Shown: positions 25,435 to 35,533 of the stretch, piece by piece
Numbering within the stretch: position 1 is the stretch's first letter
Layout: every line of letters begins with the position of its first letter
NCBI GenBank assembly: GCA_964421875.1
Contig: CAYQZD010000006.1
Coordinates: 1 to 61,040 of the forward strand
Source: CAYQZD01 sp964421875
Lineage (GTDB): Bacteria > Electryoneota > Tariuqbacteria > Tariuqbacterales > Tariuqbacteraceae
DNA length: 61,040 nucleotides
Direction of reading: 5' to 3'
Translations under genes and position numbers: made by a program
Notes under the pieces: model-generated
The model's database searches: none
What the model was told of the DNA's origin: nothing
The model's input: the letters and a program-made list of their open reading frames with translations, nothing else

Positions 25435-26721
25435 TTGCTTAAGATTACCGCCATAGACGATACCAGTCCTTTAACCGGTGTAATCCAGCCGGGAGACTAC
25501 CTAAAACGGGTGGACGGCGCGGAAGTCCGCGATTTTCTCGATTATCGCTTCCTTACGGCTGATGAAGATATGGAGTTGGAGTTTGTCCGCAATGGGGAGA
25601 TGTTCAGTGTTTCGTTGGAGAAGGAGCCCGACCAGAGCTTAGGTTTGTCGTTTCCCCCGATGAAGCCCGCCGAATGCGGCAACCATTGTGTTTTCTGCTT
25701 TGTCGACCAATTGCCCTCCGGAGTGCGGGAAACGCTGAAAGTCAAGGATGAAGATTACCGTTTCTCCTTCCTTCACGGGAATTTCATAACCCTCTCCAAC
25801 CTGGGAAAAGCCGCTGTCAAGCGTATTCTTGAATACCGTTTGTCTCCGTTGTATATTTCAGTGCACGCGGCAGACCCGTTAGTCCGGCGAAAACTGTTGG
25901 GGTGCAGCCTCGATTACCGCTTCATCGAGAAGTTCAGAGCTTTAGCTGAAGGCGGAATCACCCTGCACACCCAGATTGTGGTAGTCCCCGGTTACAATGA
26001 CGGGGATGTTCTCAAAGACACCATAGCCCGACTGGCTGAATTTCACCCGTCGGCCGCCTCCATCGCCGTTATCCCCGTGGGATTGACAGCGCATCGGGAC
26101 GGACTGCCCCCGCTGAGGCTGTTAACTGAAGATGAAGCCAAGACTGTTATCACGGTTGTGGGTAGTTTTCGCGAACAATTCCGCCGTGATTTGGGTGAAC
26201 CGTTAGTCTGCGCCGCGGATGAGATGTTCCTTATTGCCCGCCGACATTTGCCTCAGGCGGACTATTACGGCGATTTCCCTCAGGTCGAAAACGGTGTGGG
26301 GATGATTCGACTTTTTCTGGATGAATTCGATATTGAGCGTCTGGATTTTCCCGATAAAGTTGAACCGCCGGTCAAAGCCGTAGCAATCACAGGGAAGGCG
26401 ATGGCTTCCATAATGGATAAGCAGATCACGCCGATACTGAACCGCATCGAAGGATTGTCGGTTCGGGCGGCGGCGGTGGAAAACCGCTTCCTGGGGAATT
26501 CGGTGACAATCGCGGGGCTTCTGGCGGGCAGGGATATTCTTCAAGCCCTTGAGGGGATGGAAGCAGACTACATTATACTGCCGCCGGACTGCCTTAACGC
26601 AGATGGTTTTTTCCTCGATGACCTAACACTGGATGAGTTTAAGGACGCTGTGTCTGGGGAAGTAGTGTTGTCGGACGGAACCTTCGCCCCCCTCTTCCAG
26701 GCGGTAAAAAGTTGTGATTGA
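25435..26721 (+). CDS. DUF512 family radical-SAM-like protein with PDZ domain
   Basis: A 428-residue cytoplasmic protein. Residues 1-65 resemble a PDZ domain. A CxxxCxxC iron-sulfur motif follows as CGNHCVFCFVDQLP (Cys81, 85, 88), then KVKDEDYRFSFLHGNFITL, the signature of the DUF512 family. The middle is a TIM-barrel-like region (YISVHAADPLVRR near 137, HTQIVVVPGYNDG near 178), and residues 310-428 form a DUF512 tail. These proteins are conserved in anaerobes and are thought to be radical-SAM enzymes with unproven function. The predicted start is a TTG shortly after the tRNA terminator, with no strong ribosome-binding site, so the start is uncertain. Confidence 0.88.
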   Translation: MLKITAIDDTSPLTGVIQPGDYLKRVDGAEVRDFLDYRFLTADEDMELEFVRNGEMFSVSLEKEPDQSLGLSFPPMKPAECGNHCVFCFVDQLPSGVRETLKVKDEDYRFSFLHGNFITLSNLGKAAVKRILEYRLSPLYISVHAADPLVRRKLLGCSLDYRFIEKFRALAEGGITLHTQIVVVPGYNDGDVLKDTIARLAEFHPSAASIAVIPVGLTAHRDGLPPLRLLTEDEAKTVITVVGSFREQFRRDLGEPLVCAADEMFLIARRHLPQADYYGDFPQVENGVGMIRLFLDEFDIERLDFPDKVEPPVKAVAITGKAMASIMDKQITPILNRIEGLSVRAAAVENRFLGNSVTIAGLLAGRDILQALEGMEADYIILPPDCLNADGFFLDDLTLDEFKDAVSGEVVLSDGTFAPLFQAVKSCD

Positions 26722-26894
26722 GTACTTTTTTAGATATATATGGCAATAACTCATATCGTCATTCCGGCGCAGCCGGAATCCCTCCGGAGAAGAAGGATTC
26801 TGGCTCGCTTCGCGGCCAGAATGACGCCAGACTTAATATAGGTAAAGATTACGAGATTGACGATATTTATCTATAGAATGGGATGGAATAGTAT

Positions 26895-28202
26895 TTGATG
26901 AAACCGATAATCGCTATAGTAGGCCGGCCCAATGTTGGCAAATCTACCCTTTTCAACCGCATCCTCAGGCGGCGGGAAGCGGTGGTGGCGGAGGAATCGG
27001 GGGTCACAAGGGACCGTCATTATTCGGACTGTGAATGGGCGGGGATAGTATTCACCCTTATCGACACCGGAGGCATTGTGGAAAATCCCGATAATCCCAT
27101 TGAACGGGAAATCCGCCGTCAAGCCGAAATCGCTGTTCAGGAGGCGGACCGGGTGATTTTTATGGTGGACGTTAAATCGGGGATTAATCCCGACGATTCC
27201 GCTCTGGCTGAAGTTTTGCGCAGAGATGAAAGCAAAGTCGTAATCGCCGCCAATAAAGCCGACAACCAATCAGATGAGTTAGCGGCGGTCGAATTCCATT
27301 CGCTGGGGCTGGGCCAGCCTCATCCCGTTTCCGCGCTGCAGGGCAGGGGAGTGGGGGATTTACTCGATATAGCGCTGGAGGGTATCCCGCAGACCGATGC
27401 TGCTGAGGAGGATGATTCCATCAAAATCGCGGTGGTGGGGCGTCCTAACGTGGGAAAATCGTCCCTGGTAAACGCTATCACGAACCAGGAACGGCTCATC
27501 GTCGATTCCGAGCCCGGCACTACCAGGGATTCCATCGACACCAAAATCCGGTTTCAAGGCAGCGCAATCACGCTTATCGACACCGCCGGTCTCCGCCGCC
27601 CCTCGCGGGTGAAGGAGGTGATCGAGTTCTTCTCCAACCTTCGCACTGCTCGCGCCCTGGACCGCTGCGATGTCGCTCTGGTGATGTTCGAAGCCCCGGA
27701 ATATTTGACAGCGCAGGACATCCGCGTCTTGAACGAAGCGGTGAACCGCGGCAAGGGAACAGCGCTGCTGGCTAACAAATGGGATTCACTGGAGAAGGAA
27801 ACCGGCACCTTCGAAGTTTTCCAGCAGGAGATTTACCGCCGCATCCCCGGTCACACCTATATTCCGATGGTGACTATGTCCGCGCTGACCAAACAGCGTA
27901 TCCATCGGGCGTTGATGTTAGCGCTGGAAACTATGACCTGGGCTCAGACCCGGATTCCCACCTCGGAGTTGAATAAAAGCCTGCTCCCCATCATCGAGGC
28001 CGTTCCACCTCCGGCAGTCGAGGGCAAGTATATTAAAATCAAGTATGTATCACAAATAACAATCCAACCCACGGCGTTTTCTCTGCACTGTAATTTTCCC
28101 CATCTGGTGGCGCCGCAATACCGGCGTTTCCTCGAGCGGAAAATTCGGGAACGGTATGGTTTTCCCGGCATTCCCCTGAAGCTGAAATTCCTTAGAAAAT
28201 AG
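26895..28202 (+). CDS. der: GTPase Der (EngA), ribosome assembly
   Basis: A 435-residue double GTPase acting in 50S ribosomal subunit assembly. The first G domain has GRPNVGKSTLFN at residue 8, DTGG near 57 and NKAD near 117. The second has GRPNVGKSSLVN near 179, DTAGL near 226 and NKWD near 291. The KH-like C-terminal domain ends in GIPLKLKFLRK. Length and domain order are standard. Confidence 0.97.
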   Translation: MMKPIIAIVGRPNVGKSTLFNRILRRREAVVAEESGVTRDRHYSDCEWAGIVFTLIDTGGIVENPDNPIEREIRRQAEIAVQEADRVIFMVDVKSGINPDDSALAEVLRRDESKVVIAANKADNQSDELAAVEFHSLGLGQPHPVSALQGRGVGDLLDIALEGIPQTDAAEEDDSIKIAVVGRPNVGKSSLVNAITNQERLIVDSEPGTTRDSIDTKIRFQGSAITLIDTAGLRRPSRVKEVIEFFSNLRTARALDRCDVALVMFEAPEYLTAQDIRVLNEAVNRGKGTALLANKWDSLEKETGTFEVFQQEIYRRIPGHTYIPMVTMSALTKQRIHRALMLALETMTWAQTRIPTSELNKSLLPIIEAVPPPAVEGKYIKIKYVSQITIQPTAFSLHCNFPHLVAPQYRRFLERKIRERYGFPGIPLKLKFLRK

Positions 28203-28342
28203 TGTTGCAGGGTGGATTTAGCCCCCCGCCATCTATTATTATTATCCCGACTTGTCGGGAGAAGCAGTGTTTTTCCTTTTTTCCCCGCTTCAGCGTGGGA
28301 ATACAAACCGATAACTTATGACCATCGGTCAATGACCAATAT

Positions 28343-30802
28343 ATGACTTCCCCTGATAAATACGCCAATGTTGTGCTTCCCCTTCCGGGCGGGGGCAGCT
28401 TCACCTATGAAGTCCCCGATAACCTTGCCGACAAACTCGATATTGGCAGCCGGGTGGTGGTTCCATTAGGGAGAAGTGAAAAAGTAGGTGTTATAGTCGA
28501 GTTTACGGATACCACCGATTTGGAAACTGTGCGTCCCATCTCCGACCTCGCCGACCCCGATCCGCCTCTGCCCGGTTATGTCCTCGACCTCTGCAGATGG
28601 ATATCCGATTACTACTGCTGTCCGCTCTGGGACGCGCTATCGGCGGCGCATCCGGCGGGAATGCTGGCTGAAACCAAACGCACCGTCAGGCTCCTGGACA
28701 CCGCCGATGAGGATTTGTTGGATTCTGAAGGGTACTCCGGTTTGGCCGGGGATATCATCGCCTCGCTCAAAGGGAAAAAGGGAGTAGCGGTGAACACACT
28801 GCGGAACAAGTTCCCCGGTAAGGGATTGCTGTCAGCCTTAGTGGCGATGGAGAAGCGCGGTCTGATTGACATCAGGGAATCCCTGCCTAAAGGATGGATG
28901 GCGCCTAAATACGAGTCGATGCTCCGCATAAACCCGGAACTCACCGATGACTACCTCGAAACCTGGCTCCGGGAGAACGAGCGCAAATCCCCCCGCCAGG
29001 CGATGGCGGTGCGATACTTATTGGGCGCTCCCCCGGTTACCCGAAAGAAGATGATGCAGGAGACCAGAACCGCCTACTCCACACTGAAGTCCCTGCTGAA
29101 AAAAGGACTGATTAGAGAACGGAAAAGGGAGATAATCCGCGACACTGCCTGGATTTTACCGGAAAAATCGAAAGACATCGTTCACACCGAAAACCAGCGT
29201 TCCGCCATAGACGCGGTGTTGAAAGCGCTAAAAGACGGCGGCTCCAAACCCTTCCTCCTCTACGGAGTGACCGGCAGCGGTAAAACCGAAGTTTACCTCG
29301 AAGTTATTTCCCGCTGCCTGGAAATGGGGAAGACCGCGATGGTCTTGGTGCCGGAAATCGCCCTCACCCCGCAAATCGCCTCCCGCTTTCGCGCCAGGTT
29401 CGGCGGACAGGTGGTGGTGATGCACTCCCGCATTTCGCCCGGAGAACGCTACGATTCCTGGCGCAGGCTGGCTTCTGGCAAAGCCCGAGTGGTGGTCGGC
29501 GCTCGCAGCGCGCTGTTTACCCCCCTGACGAACCTGGGATTGATTGTGGTGGACGAAGAGCACGACCCCAGTTTCAAACAGAGCAACCGCCCCCATTACC
29601 AAGCGCGCGACTGCGCAGTGGCGCTGGCGAAGACGCTGAACATCCCCATAATCCTCGGCTCCGCCACCCCCTCGGTGGAATCCTTCGAAAACGCCCGCCG
29701 CGGAAAATACCAAATGCTGGAACTGCCCCAACGCGTGGCCAGCGGAAAATTCTCCGCCTTCCATCTGGTCGACCTCACCCAGGATAACGCTCTCATCCCC
29801 AATACTGCTATCTCACCACTGATGATGGATAAAATCGAAGACCGCCTGCTGCACGGCGATAAGACCATTATTCTCCAGAACCGCCGCGGCTTTTCCACCT
29901 TCATCAAATGTAAACACTGCAAGGAAGTGGAGGTGTGTCCCAACTGCTCCCTCACGCTGACTTATCATATTACCAACCGGCGGCTGCGTTGTCATATCTG
30001 CGGTTTCCAGAAGCGGGCGCCCTCCGTTTGCTCATCCTGCGGAGGGACAGAGCTGATGTTTTGCGGTTCCGGCACCCAGAAAGTGGAGGAGGAAATCCAG
30101 CGCCTCTTTCCCGACGCCCGCATTGTAAGGATGGATTTGGACACCACCGCCGGCATCGATTCCCACTTCCGCATCCTGGAAAAATTCGCCCGGGGAGAAT
30201 ACGACATCCTGCTGGGCACGCAGATGGTGGCCAAGGGGCTCGACTTCCCAGACGTGACGCTGGTGGGTATTATCTCCGCCGACACCGAACTGCTGAGGCC
30301 CGATTTCCGCGCTGAAGAGCGGACTTTCCGTCTGATGGTTCAGGCGGCGGGGCGCTCCGGCAGGCACCGCCCCGGCGAGGTGGTGGTGCAAACCTACAAC
30401 CCGGAACACAGGATTTTCAATTACATCAGTAACAACGATTACGAGGGATTCTTTCACTATACTGTGCGCTACCGGAGTCCGCTTCGCTATCCACCATTCG
30501 GGCGTATTATCGCCTTCCGCCTCTCCGCCCCTTCGGAATCCGCCGCAGCGGAGGCCGCCGTTGCTCTGTCGGGGAACTTCGATAGGACCGGCGTCACTGT
30601 CCTGGGACCTACCCCCGCGCTGCTTACCAAAATCAAGCGGCGTTATTATTATAACCTGATTATAAAAGTTCCCCCGCTTTCTGCGGGAAAACTGGCTGGG
30701 ATTAAAGACCGGTTGATGGAGGCGCGGGAGCAGACTATGGCTGGGAGACGCGGGGAAAACCTGACCATAGAGATCGATGTCGATCCGGTGGATATTTTCT
30801 AA
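28343..30802 (+). CDS. priA: Primosomal replication factor N' (PriA helicase)
   Basis: An 819-residue replication-restart helicase. The N-terminal DNA-binding part starts YANVVLPLPGGGSFTYEVP. The helicase core has GVTGSGKTEVYLE near residue 306, DEEHDPSFKQ near 401, RRGFS near 515 and a GTQMVAKGLDFPDVTLV block near 627. Between the helicase lobes, eight cysteines in pairs (CKHCKEVEVCPNC and CHICGF...CSSCGG, about residues 522-570) form the expected zinc sites. The order and length match the family. Confidence 0.97.
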   Translation: MTSPDKYANVVLPLPGGGSFTYEVPDNLADKLDIGSRVVVPLGRSEKVGVIVEFTDTTDLETVRPISDLADPDPPLPGYVLDLCRWISDYYCCPLWDALSAAHPAGMLAETKRTVRLLDTADEDLLDSEGYSGLAGDIIASLKGKKGVAVNTLRNKFPGKGLLSALVAMEKRGLIDIRESLPKGWMAPKYESMLRINPELTDDYLETWLRENERKSPRQAMAVRYLLGAPPVTRKKMMQETRTAYSTLKSLLKKGLIRERKREIIRDTAWILPEKSKDIVHTENQRSAIDAVLKALKDGGSKPFLLYGVTGSGKTEVYLEVISRCLEMGKTAMVLVPEIALTPQIASRFRARFGGQVVVMHSRISPGERYDSWRRLASGKARVVVGARSALFTPLTNLGLIVVDEEHDPSFKQSNRPHYQARDCAVALAKTLNIPIILGSATPSVESFENARRGKYQMLELPQRVASGKFSAFHLVDLTQDNALIPNTAISPLMMDKIEDRLLHGDKTIILQNRRGFSTFIKCKHCKEVEVCPNCSLTLTYHITNRRLRCHICGFQKRAPSVCSSCGGTELMFCGSGTQKVEEEIQRLFPDARIVRMDLDTTAGIDSHFRILEKFARGEYDILLGTQMVAKGLDFPDVTLVGIISADTELLRPDFRAEERTFRLMVQAAGRSGRHRPGEVVVQTYNPEHRIFNYISNNDYEGFFHYTVRYRSPLRYPPFGRIIAFRLSAPSESAAAEAAVALSGNFDRTGVTVLGPTPALLTKIKRRYYYNLIIKVPPLSAGKLAGIKDRLMEAREQTMAGRRGENLTIEIDVDPVDIF

Positions 30803-30866
30803 TGTGAAAATAAGTCATCAAGTCGAAGACTGCAAGCGGCGAGTTCCTGCGGACTGTCAGATAATA

Positions 30867-30960
30867 TGTCATGCTGAACGAAGTGAAGCATCTGCATTTT
30901 AGTAATTCATTTATAAACAAGAGATTCTACACTCAGGCTTCGCCGGGTTCGGAATGACAT
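30867..30960. repeat. Dispersed TGTCATGCTGAGCGAAGCGA-type element, copy 2
   Basis: Begins TGTCATGCTGAACGAAGTG and ends GGTTCGGAATGACAT; shares its order and central ATTCATTTATAAACAAGA with copy 1 at 16031. A degenerate CGTTCCC-type palindrome follows at about 30967-30990. Confidence 0.8.
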
Positions 30961-31066
30961 CCGCCTTGTTCCCTCGCTCCGGCGTGAGAACGCGCGCAAA
31001 TAATTTCGCCGCTAAAAAGAACTAATGGGTGTTTATTAAGTTTAATAAACTGAATCAGGTCTAAAA

Positions 31067-33457
31067 ATGACCCCAAAGTCTACCGCGATACATACAGCGC
31101 ACAGATTCGGCACCGCCCCGGTGTTTCTGGCGGCTATCAGCACTATTTTGGGTGCGATTCTGTTTCTGCGCTTCGGCTACGCAGTGGGGAATACCGGGCT
31201 GATGGGCGCCCTTTTCATCGTAATAATCGCGCATATGATTACCATCCCTACGGGTCTTGCCATAGCGGAAATCGCCACCAACCTCAAGGTCGAAGGCGGA
31301 GGCGAATACTATATCATCAGCCGTTCTTTTGGCTCCACTATGGGCGGGACTATCGGAATCTCGCTCTATCTGTCCCAGGCGGTTTCTGTCGCTTTTTACC
31401 TAATAGCATTTTCCGAAGCCTTCCGACCCTTGTTCCCCTTGGTGGAACGCGGTCTCGGCTTCATGCCCGATGTTCGAATGATATCTATTCCCGGCGCCTT
31501 GATTCTCGCCTTCGTCATCGTACGGAAAGGCGCGAATATCGGTGTGACCGCCCTTTGGGTAGTGGTCGGAATCTTAGCAGTCTCTCTTCTGATGTTCTTC
31601 ACCGGCTCGGCCACCGGAAACGCTCCCTCCCAAGTTTCCCTATTCGGGAAGATCGCCGAATCGGATGGATTCTTCTACGTTTTCGCCATCATCTTCCCCG
31701 CTTTTACCGGGATGACCGCCGGGGTGGGATTGTCTGGCGATTTGAAAAATCCCCGTAAGTCCATTCCCATCGGCACTTTGAGCGCCACCCTCGCCGGTAT
31801 GCTGGTCTATGTGTTGGTGGTGATAAAGATGGCTTACAGCGCTTCGCCGGAGGAATTAGCCTCCGACCAGTTCATTATGAGCCGCATCGCGCTCTGGGGT
31901 CCCATCATTCCCATCGGACTTGCCGCCGCTACCGCTTCCTCAGCCATCGGCTCCATCTTGGTGGCTCCCAGGACACTGCAAGCCTTAGCGGGCGACCGCA
32001 TCCTGCCCGTAAGCTCTTGGAACCGCGTACTCAGCGCCGGAGCGGGGGGGAACAATGAGCCGGTGAACGCCACTATACTCACCGCGCTGATTGTCTTGGC
32101 TTTCGTTTCTTTGGGCAGCATCGATTTCGTGGCGAAAATCATTAGTATGTTCTTTATGATTACCTACGGCACTCTGTGTTCTATCAGCTTCCTCGAACAC
32201 TTCGCCGGTAATCCCTCCTACAGGCCGACTTTCCGCACCAAGTGGTATTTTTCGCTGGTGGGGGCGCTGGCTTCCTTCTTTATAATGTTCCAGATGAATA
32301 CTTTCTACGCCACTTTGGCTGTGGTGGCGATGTGCCTGATTTATATCGGCTTGAAACGAAGCCATATCGAAGAGCGAGACCTTACCGCCGTGCTTAAAGG
32401 TGTGCTGTTTCAGATGACCCGGCAGCTCCAAATCATCATCCAGAAGAAACAGGCTCAGGTTGATATGAGCAACTGGAGGCCTTCTTTTATCGCTGTGTCG
32501 AAGCATTCTCTCACCAGACTGGGACCCTTCGACCTGCTGCGCTGGATTTCACATTACTACGGATTCGGCTCCTTTATACATTTTGTCCAGGGGCCGCTCA
32601 CAAAAGCCAACAACGAAGGCGCGAAAGAATTATTGCTCCGGCTGATTCAGCAGGCTCAAGCCAGTAACGCGGCGATGTATGTCGATACTATTATTTCTCC
32701 CAGTTTCAAGACTGCCGTGGCGCAGATTGTGCAGATTCCGGGTATCGCCGGTATGGAAAATAACAGCATCCTCTTTGAATTTCACCAGGATCGCCCTGAA
32801 GATGTCAAGGATATCATCGACGGATGCCATTTCGCTGCAGTGGCGGGTTTTAATATCTGCATTCTCCGCTCCTCGGAGCGGCACTTCGGATACCATCGAA
32901 ACATCCATATCTGGCTCACCCCCGGAGATTTGAGGAACGCCAACTTGATGATTGTCCTGGCTTATATCATCGTGGGGCATCCGGAGTGGAAGAACTGCGA
33001 AATCAGACTCTTCGCCACCTGTCCCCCGGAAAAAATTCACGAAGAAAGCGACCGCTTGAGACAGCTTGTGGCTCAGGGTAGAATCCTGATTTCCCCTAAA
33101 AATATCCAGATACTGACTATGGAGCAGGATGTCGATTTCGATGAATTTGTATCGATGAACTCGGAATCCGCTGATTTAGTGATAACCGGATTTTCCCTCA
33201 CGAAGATGAAGCGGGATGCGGGGGCTTTCCTAAAGGGATTCTCAAAAATCAGGGATATCCTCTATGTCCGCGCAACCCAGGAGATACTTATCACCCGCTC
33301 GGGCGAAGAAGGGATTACACTTGAGGATGAACTGTTGGAGGAATCCGACATCGTCGGAGTTGAGGGTGGAACGCCGGAGAAAGTCTCCCCCGAAAAAGAC
33401 GATGACGCTGAAGAGATACTCAGGAAGGATGACGTTAAAACAGGCGATGGGGGATAA
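31067..33457 (+). CDS. APC-superfamily transporter, SLC12-like, with long cytoplasmic tail
   Basis: A 796-residue secondary transporter. Residues 15-430 contain about twelve membrane helices of the amino acid-polyamine-cation fold, opening with FLAAISTILGAILFLRFGYA and EGGGEYYIISRSFGS. These features recall the cation-chloride cotransporter (SLC12) branch. Residues 440-796 form a soluble tail with an alternating alpha/beta pattern and an acidic, Ser/Glu-rich end. Such tails are thought to regulate transport. The substrate cannot be fixed: chloride with potassium or sodium, or amino acids, are both possible. It is not in an evident operon. Confidence 0.82.
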   Translation: MTPKSTAIHTAHRFGTAPVFLAAISTILGAILFLRFGYAVGNTGLMGALFIVIIAHMITIPTGLAIAEIATNLKVEGGGEYYIISRSFGSTMGGTIGISLYLSQAVSVAFYLIAFSEAFRPLFPLVERGLGFMPDVRMISIPGALILAFVIVRKGANIGVTALWVVVGILAVSLLMFFTGSATGNAPSQVSLFGKIAESDGFFYVFAIIFPAFTGMTAGVGLSGDLKNPRKSIPIGTLSATLAGMLVYVLVVIKMAYSASPEELASDQFIMSRIALWGPIIPIGLAAATASSAIGSILVAPRTLQALAGDRILPVSSWNRVLSAGAGGNNEPVNATILTALIVLAFVSLGSIDFVAKIISMFFMITYGTLCSISFLEHFAGNPSYRPTFRTKWYFSLVGALASFFIMFQMNTFYATLAVVAMCLIYIGLKRSHIEERDLTAVLKGVLFQMTRQLQIIIQKKQAQVDMSNWRPSFIAVSKHSLTRLGPFDLLRWISHYYGFGSFIHFVQGPLTKANNEGAKELLLRLIQQAQASNAAMYVDTIISPSFKTAVAQIVQIPGIAGMENNSILFEFHQDRPEDVKDIIDGCHFAAVAGFNICILRSSERHFGYHRNIHIWLTPGDLRNANLMIVLAYIIVGHPEWKNCEIRLFATCPPEKIHEESDRLRQLVAQGRILISPKNIQILTMEQDVDFDEFVSMNSESADLVITGFSLTKMKRDAGAFLKGFSKIRDILYVRATQEILITRSGEEGITLEDELLEESDIVGVEGGTPEKVSPEKDDDAEEILRKDDVKTGDGG

Positions 33458-33498
33458 GCCTTTACTCGTTCCCGCACTACAGTGTGGGAATACCTGCT

Positions 33499-34422
33499 AT
33501 GAGCCGAATATTCAAAATACTCCCGCGGATATTATTGATACCGATTTTCGCGGTATCCGTCAGCGCGGAATGGACATTGGAGGACCGGGGTTGGATCAAG
33601 CTTTATTACCACCGCTCCGACGCCGCCAATGTGAAGAACATCATCGAGGCGGTATTATCCGGGCGTGAGACTCTAAAATCGACTCTGGGGCTGGATTTCC
33701 AGGGTGAATTTTACATCTTCCTCGCCTCCAAATCCGCCGAATTCGGCGAACTCACCGGATGGCGCCTACCCGAATGGACTCAGGGAGTGGCGGTTCCACA
33801 GCAGCGCCGGGTGGTGCTGAAATCCCCTAAATTTAGCGGCACCGGCTTCGACCTCTCCAAAGCCGCCGTCCACGAGTTTGTGCATATCGTTATCGCCGAA
33901 GAAGTGGGTGATGTGCCCCTGTGGTTCAACGAAGGCTTGGCGGTGTTCCTCTCCGGCGAGGGTTATTTCGACCAAAAAACGCTGGACCAAGCCGCCCTGG
34001 GCAGGAAGATACTCGCCTTCGAGGAGATGGAATCCGTGCTCCGGTTCGACCCTCTCAAGGCGCAGCTTGCCTACAGCCAGAGCCTGTCTGCGGTGCAGTA
34101 CCTGGTGGTTGAATTTGGGCCCGATGTCCTGCGAAGAATATTCAACGGATTGAAGAGCGGAGAGAAATTCGATCGCTCGTTTTTCCAGGCCACCGGATTA
34201 TGGCCGGACGAATTCGAGACCGAATGGGGGGGGAAGGTTCAGTCCGACTACCGTTTCGCTTTCCTCAAGGATTTGACCCACTATCTCAGCTTCGTTTTCG
34301 GTCCGCTGGCGGTAATCGGCGGATTCTTTCTCTGGTATAGAAAACGAAGGATAGTCAAACGGTGGGAGAGGGAAGAGAAGCATTCCGATTTCAGCGACGA
34401 TTACGGCGATTACGATTATTAG
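33499..34422 (+). CDS. Exported, membrane-anchored peptidase MA-like metalloprotease
   Basis: A 307-residue protein from the ATG at 33499; the frame is open from 33484, but the extra codons lie inside a dispersed repeat (CACTACAGTGTGGGAATACC), so I reject the longer start. A signal peptide (residues 1-24) is followed by a gluzincin-like domain with HEFVH near residue 125 and the downstream WFNEGLAVFLSG that supplies the third ligand. A membrane helix near residues 255-275 anchors the C-terminus, which ends in an acidic tail. The domain resembles peptidase MA-family proteins. The natural substrate is unknown. Confidence 0.8.
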   Translation: MSRIFKILPRILLIPIFAVSVSAEWTLEDRGWIKLYYHRSDAANVKNIIEAVLSGRETLKSTLGLDFQGEFYIFLASKSAEFGELTGWRLPEWTQGVAVPQQRRVVLKSPKFSGTGFDLSKAAVHEFVHIVIAEEVGDVPLWFNEGLAVFLSGEGYFDQKTLDQAALGRKILAFEEMESVLRFDPLKAQLAYSQSLSAVQYLVVEFGPDVLRRIFNGLKSGEKFDRSFFQATGLWPDEFETEWGGKVQSDYRFAFLKDLTHYLSFVFGPLAVIGGFFLWYRKRRIVKRWEREEKHSDFSDDYGDYDY

Positions 34423-34571
34423 CAGGTTGATTATAGTGAAAATATTTCGTAATTTATATAATAATCAATTTCGATTATTCCCGGTGAAATCCATCAATAA
34501 TCGGCTGAGTTTGAATGACAGTTGTTAACGGCAGAACCAGTTAATCTATCCTCGTATTAATGGGAAGACCA

Positions 34572-35495
34572 ATGTTAAAAAGAACCGTTCTACTGTCGGC
34601 AGTTTTACTGTCATTTGCCCCGTTCGTTTTTTCGCAGGGAACCACCGGATTTGAACTGCTCCGTTCCGACGCGGGCGCCCGGGGAGCCGCTGTCGCCGGC
34701 GCGATGGTCGGCTTCGATTCCGGATTCGATGGGCTGTTCTACAATCCCGCCGCTATCGCCGGACTGGAGAACACTAATATCCAGGCGACCTATCTCAATC
34801 ATCTGCTGGATATCGAATCCGGGTCAATCGTTTATGGCAGGGATTTTAAAGGTTACGCCTCAGCCGCCCTGGGAGTGAATTACGTCAACTACGGCAATTT
34901 CAAGCGCACCGACGCCTCGGGTTATCAGGTGGGAGGCGATTTCAGCCCCTCCGACTTGTTGATAATTCTCGGCGCAGGGAAGAAATTGAATGAAGCCGTA
35001 TCCGTGGGTGTAAATTTAAAGTACATCCGCTCGGAAATCTGGGAGGTTTCAGCCTCTGCGGCGGCGGTGGATGTGGGCGCGCTCATCGACACCGGCTGGA
35101 AGTATTGGACAATCGGAGCCGGAGTTTTCAATCTGGGGAAATCTCTGGACGGCTACTATGACTACAAGGAGAAACTACCCCTAACCTATAAGGTCGGCGC
35201 TTCAAAACCGTTGGAACATTTACCTTTGACTATAATGTTGCAGGGGGAGAAGTATCAGGATTCCGGAATCTACTTCAGTGCAGGTGGGGAATTCACCCTG
35301 AACGACCGACTCAAGCTCCGCCTGGGATGGTCCACCCGCAGCCGCGACCAGAAGGCCGGCACCAACAGGGACATCTTCGCCGGAGCCTCCGCAGGACTGG
35401 GAATCGCCTTCAAATCCCTCAATTTCGATTACGCCCTCTCTTCGATGGGGGAAATGGGAGTGTTGAACCGGATTTCAATCGGAAGCGTATTATAA
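34572..35495 (+). CDS. PorV/PorQ-like outer-membrane protein
   Basis: About 307 residues from the ATG at 34572, preceded by GGAAGA; an in-frame ATG at 34560 is possible. A signal peptide (LKRTVLLSAVLLSFAPFVFS) is followed by GFELLRSDAGARGAAVAGAM and GLFYNPAAIAGL, the PorV-family opening. The rest alternates in a strand pattern of an outer-membrane barrel and ends in a short LNRISIGSVL strand. It is the second PorV-like gene in the window and could serve secretion, or be a general barrel protein. Confidence 0.8.
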   Translation: MLKRTVLLSAVLLSFAPFVFSQGTTGFELLRSDAGARGAAVAGAMVGFDSGFDGLFYNPAAIAGLENTNIQATYLNHLLDIESGSIVYGRDFKGYASAALGVNYVNYGNFKRTDASGYQVGGDFSPSDLLIILGAGKKLNEAVSVGVNLKYIRSEIWEVSASAAAVDVGALIDTGWKYWTIGAGVFNLGKSLDGYYDYKEKLPLTYKVGASKPLEHLPLTIMLQGEKYQDSGIYFSAGGEFTLNDRLKLRLGWSTRSRDQKAGTNRDIFAGASAGLGIAFKSLNFDYALSSMGEMGVLNRISIGSVL

Positions 35496-35533
35496 TTCAT
35501 AATTCATCATTCAGAATTCATCATTGACTATAA